Assembly: GCF_015706575.1 (NCBI RefSeq)
Contig: NW_024037063.1
Span: 8,742,927-8,806,926 of the forward strand
Reading direction: 5' to 3'
DNA: 64,000 bases
Source: Patiria miniata
Lineage: Eukaryota > Echinodermata > Asteroidea > Valvatida > Asterinidae
Shown here one piece after another: positions 44,146 to 54,309 of this stretch (positions within the stretch are counted from its first letter, which is position 1; each line of letters begins with the position of its first letter). The notes under the pieces were generated by a model. The model saw nothing but the letters and a program-made list of their open reading frames with translations. It searched no databases and was not told the DNA's origin. A program made the translations under genes and the position numbers.

Positions 44146-45450
44146 CTACATCCGCAGGTTTTGTCCGTTTAACATAGGCTGAGTGGTGGGGGCCTGCTGC
44201 TGCTGTGGTTGCTCACTGTGGTTAAGCTGGGGGCAATTTCTTGCTAGATGTCGGCGATCTCCACAGTTGAAGCATCCAGTATATGGGGGTTTGCCCGATT
44301 GGGGCTGACGGGTGGGCTGATGTTGGAAAACAGCACCCTCTAGTCGTGCAAGGCGTTGACCATGTTGGCGTTGCTCCTGGAGAACTCTGTCCAAGGCCTC
44401 CATCTGACCACGATGCATCCCCTTCATCTCCTCCAGTTGTTGCGTCATGAGTTGCTGGATTATCGGAGTGTTGGGGTCGTTTGGCCCGAGTGGGACCGGG
44501 ACGACCTCCTTCACGGGTTGGGCTGGCCCCTTTACGTCTTTACCCTGGGCCTTAACTTGGGGCAGGCTTTGAGCCACCTCGCTCATTGAGAAGGACGTCT
44601 GCTGTCGTCTGAGGTCTGCTGCCTGTCTCTCCTCTTCATCAATAATGTGAAGTTCCCGGCGCACGTCCCGGAAGGCCATAAACCTCGGTTGCATCGGCGC
44701 CAATCTCTGCTTGTAGTGTAGGTTCTTCAAACCCACCATGAACTGGGTTGCCAACATCTTGTCTCGGCTCTCTTCCTCGGACTTCTGTCCCCGGCGCCGC
44801 CTCGTCTCTTCAACCTCCCTCAAGGTCGATTCCAATCCAATGGCGAATTCCATTGGGGTTTCGTTTCCCCGCTGCACCCTGGCGTAAAATTTGGCCACGG
44901 GAGACAGGGCACTTTTGTCTTCCCCGTATTCTTCCAGCAGCTCGACGAAGGCTTTCTCCGCGTCTAGACCCTCTGGTGTCCTACTCTCAAGGTTCAGCAG
45001 CACATCTCTCGCTTTTCCTCCTGTGTGTCTGACAGCCTCATGAAACTGGAGGATCCCTGGGGCTGTTCCCTTGCATCCAAGGAGGAACCGCATATCCCGG
45101 ATCCAGTCCTCCAGTCGGGGGCCGTGTCGCTCCTTCCCGCTAAATGTTGGCACGCTCTTGACCTGATGCGTGGTCAACATCCTTGGAGCTCCCTGTCCTC
45201 TCTGCTCTGCCGCGGTGTGGAGTGGATCTAGACCAGCAAGACGTAGAGGGGACACTCCTTCTGATGGAGGAACCAAATGTGGGTACTGACGGTGTGCTCC
45301 TTCCATGTTCGGTGATTGACCAAGCCCAGGAGTAACTGCGTATGTTGTCTGGGGCGTCAGTTGCGGAGGGGTATCCGATATCAGGTGAGCTGTTCGGTGC
45401 TGGTTCGGCGTCTGCGTCATTGCAATCAATATACTCCCAACTCTCGACAC
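44146..45450 (-). CDS. gag: Gypsy Gag protein (fossil element part)
   Basis: 434 residues. An alpha-helical capsid-like region (residues about 110-280) is followed by a Gln-rich coiled segment and one CCHC zinc knuckle (CFNCGDRRHLARNCP) near the C terminus. The upstream end lies about 120 bp from the 5' LTR. Minor opposite-strand open frames here are not genes. Confidence 0.92.
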   Translation of the reverse strand: MSRVGSILIAMTQTPNQHRTAHLISDTPPQLTPQTTYAVTPGLGQSPNMEGAHRQYPHLVPPSEGVSPLRLAGLDPLHTAAEQRGQGAPRMLTTHQVKSVPTFSGKERHGPRLEDWIRDMRFLLGCKGTAPGILQFHEAVRHTGGKARDVLLNLESRTPEGLDAEKAFVELLEEYGEDKSALSPVAKFYARVQRGNETPMEFAIGLESTLREVEETRRRRGQKSEEESRDKMLATQFMVGLKNLHYKQRLAPMQPRFMAFRDVRRELHIIDEEERQAADLRRQQTSFSMSEVAQSLPQVKAQGKDVKGPAQPVKEVVPVPLGPNDPNTPIIQQLMTQQLEEMKGMHRGQMEALDRVLQEQRQHGQRLARLEGAVFQHQPTRQPQSGKPPYTGCFNCGDRRHLARNCPQLNHSEQPQQQQAPTTQPMLNGQNLRM

Positions 45451-45567
45451 TGTATTGGTTTTCCCTTACTATGACCTGTCTCTATGTCCTACCTTAAAAA
45501 TTCCTGGCTAAGTTATATAAAAAAAACAGTGCACTAGTACCCGGATCTTCCACCTAAAAGAAAAAAA

Positions 45568-47489
45568 TGTAACCCAGAAAAATGGAACAAAGGAATTGGA
45601 CCTAGGATCTCTAGAAAATCGCGAGGAAAATTAAGTTGGCAAAGAGACAGAGATTCAAGAGCTATCACTGGAACGCATTTATTTCTCCTGAACGACAATT
45701 AAAAAAAAAAACTAAACCAAAAATAAAATTATGAGACTCGAAGAACAACTGATTTTGTACCTGACACTCGACCAACCTTGATGTTCTCCTAACCAAACAA
45801 ATGTAAATGACCTTTGACTTTCCCTAAAGATAAAAAACTGCTATGAACCAAAAAACCTCAGTATATTGATCACAACTGAAACTAAGTAAATGAAGCAAAA
45901 ATAGACAAAAACAATTCTAAAATGACACGAACCAATAGACAAAAAAAACAACTTAATCACTTCAAGCCATAAACCAACCAAAAACCATTAACCAGATAAA
46001 AAAAAAAAAGAAACCAACAACTAAAACCTAGAACGAAGATTTAAAATTAAAACCAACAATAAAAACCTAAGATTTAAAACCAACTAAAATTAAAACCAAT
46101 ACAGCATCAAAAGAAGGTCATAAATCGAAAACAACAGCTTAAACAACCTGTAGAAATAATAAAAAACGCAAAGTAAGTATAGGACTAAATGAGTACATTA
46201 TAAATCCTAATAATAACTAGGCCAACCTAAAACAGGTGCTCTATTCTGGCAATACCACACACTCATCCTTATCAATGTGATTAAGAACTTCTGGCCACTG
46301 CATAAACAATCAACAGTGCTGAGTTGCCACAAGCATAGTTATGTGTGCTCCAGGTAACAACACTAACTTTCTTGTGCATACTAATGAGTCTTGCCTTGTC
46401 CATGTGTTTATCTCCAAGGTCATCTACTAGGCTCTGTGGCCAAATCCAGCCACCCAGGCTGTCAGCTAGAGAGTTTACAAGTCACTTAGCACTTCTTGCA
46501 TACGTACACTGGGGAACCACTATGCCTTAATTATTACCACAAAACATACAAAGCATTTCATCAACCAACTGCTCAGTGGACTAGGCAAAGTCTAAGGCCC
46601 TATTATCTTAACTGGTGGTCAACCTGATAAAAATAAGACACTGTGGCTGGGCAATGTCCCTTCAGTAAAGTAAAGAAATGCATCATACATGTGCACAAGT
46701 AGGGACTCATTATACAGAATAAATGACAAGTGAAGGATTTACTTCCAACTATCTAAATTCTAACACTATTGGTTAAAATAAAAAATCCAGCTATGTAAAA
46801 GATGAAATACACCTGTGCAAAACTTAAAAGATCACTTGTTTTCTTCTCAAGTTCTCATACAACGAAAAAGTAAAGTTGTAAACCATGGGACTAACCATCG
46901 GATACGACATACATGTAGTATAATGCACAAAAATACATCGCGCAAAAGTAACTCTCTTGTGAATCAATCTTAAACTCCAAGTGTACTTGAACTTCACACT
47001 CCGTATAACAAGAAAAGAACGAGGAAATTTCAATCTCAGGCCACAAGAACAAAAGTACCAATTGGATCACTAAATATTTATCTATTAAATGTACTTTCAC
47101 TTCTTAGTTAACAAAACAACAAAAACTTGAGCTTACCGAATCCAGCAGCAGACCAAACTTTCAGGGTAGAAAAGCCATAGATTTTCAAGGGAATCTGCAG
47201 AGCAAAACTAAATGATGCTGCCCTGCCTTCTACCAGTCTGCAAAATGAGGCATGGACCACATGGTCTCACAGATAAGGGGGTCTCTGTTCTGGACAGGAA
47301 TGTTTACTCTATCCAGGGGGCGTACACTACTATCCTCCTACAGCACTGCTATTATTTTACTGTGTCATAAACTTCTACTTAATTAACTTAAGAGGGCTAC
47401 AACACAAACTAAGCCATGCAAGTCAGGGGGAGGGACTCCTATGTTGAAAACCAAAAGCTAATGCAAGTTAACTATGTGGCCCTGCCACA
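45568..47489 (-). repeat. 5' LTR of the Gypsy element
   Basis: Near-identical to 37,955-39,875. In the element's orientation it starts TGTGGCAGGGCC and ends GGGTTACA. As the 5' LTR it would contain the element's promoter. No TATA box is claimed. Confidence 0.93.
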
Positions 47490-48495
47490 CCTGCGCCGGC
47501 CAAATCACGATTTGCATGCCCTCAAAATCTTCGGTATTTGGGCATGCTTTGGGCCATGAACTTGAGGGTTTGTAAAAAATATGGGTGGAAGCCGTGCACA
47601 GGACTGGGAGCTTGCAGTTCTGTGTAATTTTGATGTAATTTGGACCCTAAAAGCGCTCTATTTTGCAATGGAGTGTAGGCATCGTTTTTCAAAATGGCGA
47701 TGGGCTTCAGGACTATTTTCAGGGGTGATCATCTTCAGATGCAAATTTCCCCTAAAAGTCATCAGTTGACCCGCCGAAAATTGAAAAGAAAATGAAAGAT
47801 GATGAAATAAGCTTTAATTTGATGTGCGTCTCGAACACCTTGGAGAGTTGTGAGTATTTTTCCCGAATTTTTGAAGTGGGAGCATTTACCATTGGGGTCT
47901 ATGGAAGTTTATTTACTGGTCTGCTACCTTCAAGTTGGCATCCACAGACACTAGAGGACACAGTCTTTTAAGTTGTTCAAACCAAGGCTATGTAATGGGA
48001 TGTAGACAGGATTTCTTCTCACAGAGAGTGGTAGTAATGCATGGAACGGTCACCTTATGTCATAAACGCCAAGAATTTAAATTCCTTCAAGTCAGAGCTA
48101 GACAGGCATTGGGAAGATATGGGGTTTCAAAAGGCCAAGGCCTAATTTACTGCCCATCAAACTGTAAGTGTAAGTGTAAGAAGTTAATTTGTCAGAAAAT
48201 TATTTTCCTATTTTTAATTTTGGGGGCATTTTCAAAGGGTTCATCTGTTCACTGTGTGCACTTCAAAATGAAATCGGAAAATCCCGCCAAAATACATTTT
48301 TCTTCTAACTTTGTAAATATAATGGCTAGATACTCGCATTTTATGAATGGGAGTGTTTAGAACTTGATGAAATTAAATTTTTTTGTGAAATTTCAGTTCA
48401 AAGTTTTGCTCTAGCTAGGCGCTACAGGCGAAAAATCAAAGTGCGCCACGTTAGGGTACATCAACAATACTAGCAACATTAGAAAACAAAATTAA

Positions 48496-49025
48496 AGGGA
48501 CACTCCTGGAACATGCCCAATTAGGCTACAAAACACATTTTGAATGAAATGATGTTAAATGAAAAGAACATTTAAAAGTAGTATATAAACATCCACACAA
48601 CTATCCTTTAAAAACTGGGTGCTTTTGAAGTATTCTTGTGTTACTCGTGCGAGAGCACCCTTCGGGGTCCACTTTTGCAACACAAAGTCGGGATGTTCGT
48701 GCTAGTTGTGATTCCAGCCTTTTGCAGACGTGTAAGAAATCACATTTTGTGCATTGTGATTGGTCACCGCCATTCATGAGCATGGTGCTGTGTACGTGTG
48801 TGATACTAGACACACACAACGTATATCGTGCATTGAAAGAAAACGACAGGAAACACGTATATTGATACTCCGTAGTGCTCGATGTAAACAATCATGTTTT
48901 TTTTTTTTTTTTCGGGAAGGGTAAGACATAAGGTTGGTTTCCTTTCAACCAGATGTTTGAAATAAGATTAGTAAACAATCTAAAACATGAAATCTTAGGG
49001 GATTTCAGGACACAGTAGTGCCCCT
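48496..49025. mobile_element. TTAA-flanked MITE (530 bp)
   Basis: Ends AGGGACACTCCTG and, inverted, CAGTAGTGCCCCT, flanked by TTAA at 48492-48495 and 49026-49029. Includes a T homopolymer near 48,900. No coding capacity. Confidence 0.7.
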
Positions 49026-49240
49026 TTAACAAGTATTATTTGACCCCTAATAAAATGACTGTTATTTATTTACATAAGGCCTAATGGTAAAAAATCCAAT
49101 AAGTTTCCCATGGTTTCCCTAAAACATGTCGTCACTAAATACTCCAAAAATCTTTATTCATTGCTTTTTGTCGTTTTTGCATTGACCTCAATGTTTAACT
49201 ACAGTTGCAGCCCAATGACCCTGTCGACACAGTCCATTAA

Positions 49241-49340
49241 TAAGGGAATAAATATGTGTTCGGGAGGTATTATAACACTCTGTTTAAGACCGGTGGGAGT
49301 CTGGCTTAAACAGAGTGACGAACACATATTTATTCCCATT
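49241..49340. mobile_element. Foldback MITE family E, copy 1
   Basis: GGGAATAAATATGTGTTCG is inverted by CGAACACATATTTATTCCC, with GTTTAAGACCGG and GGCTTAAAC inside. A relative lies at 52,262-52,430. Confidence 0.65.
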
Positions 49341-50057
49341 CATAAATACCTTTTTGGTAAAAAAACCCCAAATCTTTTCGGTCCAAAAATCAAAACAAGT
49401 CAAAAACTAGACGTTGCCAACCATTTTGTTAAACAATTTTACTTCATGTTTTACGAAACACCCCTACCGGTATATAATATGGAGTGCCCCTCCACAACTC
49501 GTTACCTTATAAGGACACTGGGCTGTGCGTCGCGCGTACTGCGCCATGTCACGCAAAGTGTGAAATTCGGACTATGAAATCACTGATTCACTGGTAGTAC
49601 ATTGCGCATGCCTACGTGAGAAATGTGAACGTTCAACCAATGAAACGTTAAAAGGCACCGGATTTCATGGGAGTCCAAATTTCATGTGACACTGGAGAAG
49701 TGTTTAAGACCAGCTATAGCCATGTCTTTATCATTCGTTTAAGACTGGCAACGTGACGGGCTTTCGACCAATAGAAATGCGTAAACTGTCTGAGGTATTT
49801 ATGAATGCAATTTTTTTTTACCGCTTGTGTACCCTGGGGGAACAAATATCCAAACAGTGTTGACATTCCTACCCATACATTCATTGTGTGCTCCTCGACC
49901 CAACAGCATATGATGGTGTTTCAGTGTCTCTGTACTGTGTGCACTCTCAGACACTGAAATATGATCTTTATGTTTTCATTTTTCTGTCAGTTTACAGGAA
50001 GTGATGCCTCTTCTCTAAGTTGGAACGGTTGAGATTGGAAACTCTTGGAGTATAGAG
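49341..50057 (+). promoter_or_regulatory. Upstream region of the DED-ROC gene
   Basis: It contains mixed repeat debris. TTTTCTGTCAG at about 49,989 could be an acceptor for a 5' untranslated exon just before the ATG at 50,058. The promoter is not located. Confidence 0.3.
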
Positions 50058-50421
50058 ATGGAGTATATGATTCAACACACAAATGACCTGAATGACATAG
50101 CAGATGAACTGTTCAACACCTTTTGTAATAAATTAAGTGATGAAGACCTGCCCAAAATAAAGAAAATAATACGCACAAGCAATATCAAAGGTTTTCTGGA
50201 TATATATAATGCACTTGGATTCGCCGAGAATGAGTTGAATAATGTAACAACGCTCAGAGCATTTCTGGAACTGCTTCATCCACAACAAACAATTTTGACA
50301 GGGAAATTACCAGCCATTACATTTATTGATGCCTTGGAATGGATCGCACGTGTGCTTTTTCGGATTGATATACTTCCAATTATAGCAGAGGCTTTATCGA
50401 AGATTAATGAATATTTTAAAT
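50058..50421 (+). CDS. DED-ROC exon 1 (death-effector-like domain)
   Basis: It encodes residues 1-121. GAGATGG gives a good start context and no in-frame ATG lies directly upstream. The pattern LSDEDLPKIKKII, then FLDIYNALGF, then LRAFLELL, then RVLFRIDILPII fits a six-helix DED. The donor is TTTAAAT|GTAAGT, phase 1. Confidence 0.82.
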
Positions 50422-53400
50422 GTAAGTACTCTTTTTGATTAATTTGTACTCTTTCAGTTGCAAATTGTTTTGGCCCGTATTGGTTGAACACGCATTAAAA
50501 ATACCTTGTAGAGTTGATAGCTATTTGTCGGTACTCGATCACTTGGGGTATATTAACATGTGACTAAGAGGGAGCTTCCAGAACAAGCCAATAAATGGCC
50601 CCTGAACCAGCACTGATCAAGCATATTATTGGCAAAATGTATACAACAGTCCTACGGTAGCTTGTAACAATGCAGCAGTACGCTGCGCTCAACAACCATC
50701 GTGTGAAGACTTACGTGCGTGTATACAACACAGTTGCTATGCGGATGCATGAGCACATGTTAAGTCTTCACATGACATAATTAATTAGTGGACGTGAGGA
50801 ATCGGCCTAGCTTCCTCTGTCAGGTAAAAATATGAAAAAGAAATTGTTGGAATTTTTTTTGGCTATGGCAGCAAAAGTTCATACCCTTTACGTCAGTGAA
50901 GACGTTGCCCAACCTGGGCTGGCTAGGGTGATAATAACCACGCATTTTGAAGAGACTAGGGTAGCATGCATAAGGTAAAATTATGGCCCCAGAACATGAA
51001 CACAAAAAGTCTGCAAATTATAGCCCCCCCCCCCTCCAAAAAAAACAAGGTCACAAATTGGGAGCATTTTAACTGTTTATTTCATTAAAAAGATATTTAT
51101 TAATGGCTGCTGTTTATGCCCCCAACCCTGTCATTATCACACAGTGAAGACCGGGTTCTCGTATTGTTATTCCCTAATTAACTTATTACCTGCAACGTAC
51201 TGTGTTCTATTTCATTATTGTTTTGTTGTGAAAAACAATAACCTCGAAACTTTGCATTCTTAAATCGATAATACCATCATTTTTAGAAATACCAATAATT
51301 AGAAATTTGTGTATGTCTTTCAGTTATATGTTCAGCATTTCCATTTTTGAAAAATAGAATTAGCTGTTGCAAACTGCTTACCAACCAAAAGGACCTATAG
51401 TATAAATGCAAAAAAATAGTTAGTGGCCTGACGTTTCGACCCTAGCAGAGTCTTTCTCGAAGGCTAAATGACAAGATTATAAACATAAACAGTTTATGTT
51501 TATAGTCTTGTCATTTAGCCTTCGAGAAAGACTCTGCTAGGGTCGAAACGTCAGGCCACTAACTATTTTTTAGCATTTTCATTTTTATCTGGTGAATTTT
51601 GCTGTTGGACATTTACACTACATCATGATTATTTTCTTTGCTTTTTCCTTTTGTTCTGCATATAAGCACACCAAGGAGAAATGCAGCAGATGTTATCGTG
51701 TGAGTTTCATAAATATTTAGGTGAAAGTTTTAATTCATAAATTCCAACCGATAAGACAGTTTAGCCATTCCTATTGGTCGAGACTTTAGAGCCTCTCACG
51801 TGGCCGGTTTTAAATGAAGGACAAATATTGGTGTTTGTTGTTTGATTGCTGCTTTGTCCTTTAATTGTCATTAGTTTGTTTTTATTGTTGTTTGTCCTTT
51901 AAAATTTATTAATTTTGCCCGTTTGGCCACCCATAGTATGTGGGCATGCACAACACTACCAGCGAGTCAGCATTTCATAGTCCTAAATTCACTACACACC
52001 GAAACACAGCTGCATTCTGCGCCAGTACGCATGACGTGTGCGCGCTAGTCTCCATATAAGATGCTGTTTACCACCACTCGCAATACTGGACAAACCATTA
52101 CAAATCTTAATTTGCAGATTATTGCGTGCTACGGCTTATTTTCCGCACAGCCTATGTTCCGAAAAGTACGGTCAGCTGTCCTGAAAAAAGTAAATTTGTT
52201 GAATCGTCAGAAGAAATTTGTAATTTTTTGACCCACATGTTTTGATTTTTTGACCGAAAAGGTATTTATGAATGGGAATAAATATGTGCTTGGCCGGTAT
52301 TAAAAACTATGTTTAATACCACTAATAAGTCTGGATGCTGATAATTACCCTCATCATCAGCATCCAGACTCCAACCGGTCTTAAACATATGTTTAAAACC
52401 GGCCAAGCACAGATTTATTTCCTTATTCAACAGTTAACAAAAGTTAAGAAAAGACTCATACAATTAGAGTCCCGTCTGTTCTGTGTTGTGAAACTGACTT
52501 GTGTGACAAGGCGGAGTTAGAGGGCAAACTAGGAGGGGCACATGTCAAAGAAGAGTTTATTTCCAAAACTTGATAAACGCCATTTTCATCCCGTGAATCG
52601 CTCTTTTAAGACAAACCTGCATGAGGACAAGGCTCATATTCGGTTTTTAACGTACCAGGATATCAACTCTCTCTTATCTCAAAATTGTATCCACTGGGGG
52701 AGTTGATTCCTGGTCGAATGCTCACAACCAGCAGGAAGCAATTAGTATATCACTTGTTAGGTTTGCCTAAATCCTTCCTGAGCGGCCTAATTAAACATAC
52801 ACATATTTTAAATAGATTATTTTCTAGTGTACAATTTTTTTATGTCAAGAATTGATACCATCTTTTCCTTTTTTTCTTTTTTTCATCATTGAAATCGGTG
52901 CACAAATGTTTGTGTGTGTGTCCAGAGAGGATGGACTGGCCCATCACCTGTGGTTTTGCAAATGAAGGGATTAACCAGATATTGGTACATGGGCTGTGTC
53001 AAAGATAAGCAACAAAATTCTGGTTTGGAAAAGGTGTGACTTGAAAATCACCTTATGGTTTTAGTTTTAGAATCCCCAAAAATCTGTTTCTACAGGTTTG
53101 ATGTACAATGTAGTTAGATAAAACTTGTATGGGCCATTCAGAAAAGTCAAATGTTAAAACATTTAGATTTTGTTCTTAATTATTTTGGACCCACCCTCCC
53201 CCAAATTTGGAATTTTAATTGTTGAATGATTATTCAATAAACATGTATCGGCATGTACACTGAAGAACAAAGTAATGGCACAGATATTTTAGGTCAAATG
53301 CTCAGGAGTTTTCAATGGCTTTTCCAGGTTTCCAGCATGCAGCTTTGTAGTTGAAACAGAAGAGGAAATTGCCCTGCAAGCACGCAAAACTTCGTACAAT

Positions 53401-54278
53401 GTTTTTCAATATTGAAAACAATTAATGATTAATAAAATGGTGATTTCAGCTTTGTTATGAATAGATTTTTCTGTATATTTGGCCGGATCTCGCACAAAAA
53501 TACACGCGATGGCTGCCATGTTGTTTATCGCAAAAAAACCCACAAATCTGGTTTGCAGAAAATCCTCGTCGAAATTTTCCTTGAAGATAGTTCAAGGTGT
53601 ACTAGCATTTGCAACAACAGATGAAGCTGAAATTCGGAATATACTTAGATGATATAAGTGTCCAACTACTCGTGAAATAACAATTTGGAGAAGTTCCTAG
53701 AAATTGACATAAATACATAGATTTGGGGAAGTTTTCGAACGATTTCTTCCAGACTTGTAGGTCAGCTATACCAGAAACCTGAGTATTGACGTTTTGGCAT
53801 CGATGATGGCAATTTTTTTCACTGACATGATGTTTGGTATATTTTTTGAGAAACACAACGTTCAAAAGGCCATGTTTTTTGTGGTGCATAAATTCCACTG
53901 CTCTTCTATAGCGCCTATGTACGTAATCGGATTAGCTTTGCTTAACAACGTCAGACGCTTTGCCTTAGCAATACAAGATACAGGTTTTTTTTGGAAAAAA
54001 CGATGCATCTAGAATCCATATAGTTCATTGCGCAGTTGTGAAAAAATATGTTGTACGTGACGTGATGCACAGGATAGGGCTTGCAGTCTTCAAACTACAC
54101 TCGCAGTATGCTCTGAATAGCCACGTTGTTTACGTATTCCTCATGCGTGCATGGGTGTCTCCAGGATTTTTTTTCTGCTGGAGTGGGGCAAAATACATTC
54201 CCCCCCCCCCCACCCCCCCCCCCCCCAAAAAAAAATCCCTGTAATTTTCAAGAATGTTCTCGATTGATCATTTTTCCA

Positions 54279-54309
<31 letters not shown>

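Larger units (their letters stand above)
37955..47489 (-). mobile_element. Ty3/Gypsy LTR retrotransposon, whole-looking
   Basis: It is read on the minus strand. Two LTRs (45,568-47,489 as 5' LTR, 37,955-39,875 as 3' LTR) of about 1.92 kb are almost identical, differing at only a handful of sites. A 4-bp target duplication CCTG (37951-37954 and 47490-47493) flanks it. Gag and Pol open frames are both long and no break was seen. A purine-rich tract next to the 3' LTR is not obvious. A tRNA-like primer site may lie near 45,541-45,560. The near-identical LTRs and clean duplication indicate a very young insertion. It looks whole. Confidence 0.95.
37027..47928. mobile_element. Terminal-direct-repeat element interrupted by a Gypsy insertion
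   Basis: Two 470-bp direct repeats, 37,027-37,496 and 37,920-37,954 plus 47,494-47,928, surround 423 bp of other sequence. Each repeat starts GGGTGCAGACCAGTAAA and ends with the near-complement TTTACTGGTCTGCTACC. TTCA occurs at the outer junctions only (37023-37026 and 47929-47932), so the structure seems to have integrated as one unit. It has no coding capacity and does not show standard TG...CA ends. The family is unknown. Confidence 0.6.
31145..48180 (+). mobile_element. CR1-like LINE remnant in four pieces
   Basis: Pieces lie at about 31,145-31,838, 32,937-33,060, 36,946-37,026 and 47,929-48,180, in order and on one strand. Piece 1 has RT blocks resembling YxxAFDxxD, then VQSGVPQGSVLGLLLF, FTDDTKIF and a broken thumb ending CVQVWGP. 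Piece 2 continues GLKKDIATLKKVQ. Piece 3 continues with RTRGDLIETFKILNG-like codons. Piece 4 continues TRGHSL and FFSQRVV, ending in a TGTAAG microsatellite tail like that of CR1-group LINEs. Many stops and frameshifts make it long dead. The gaps are later insertions. Confidence 0.8.
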
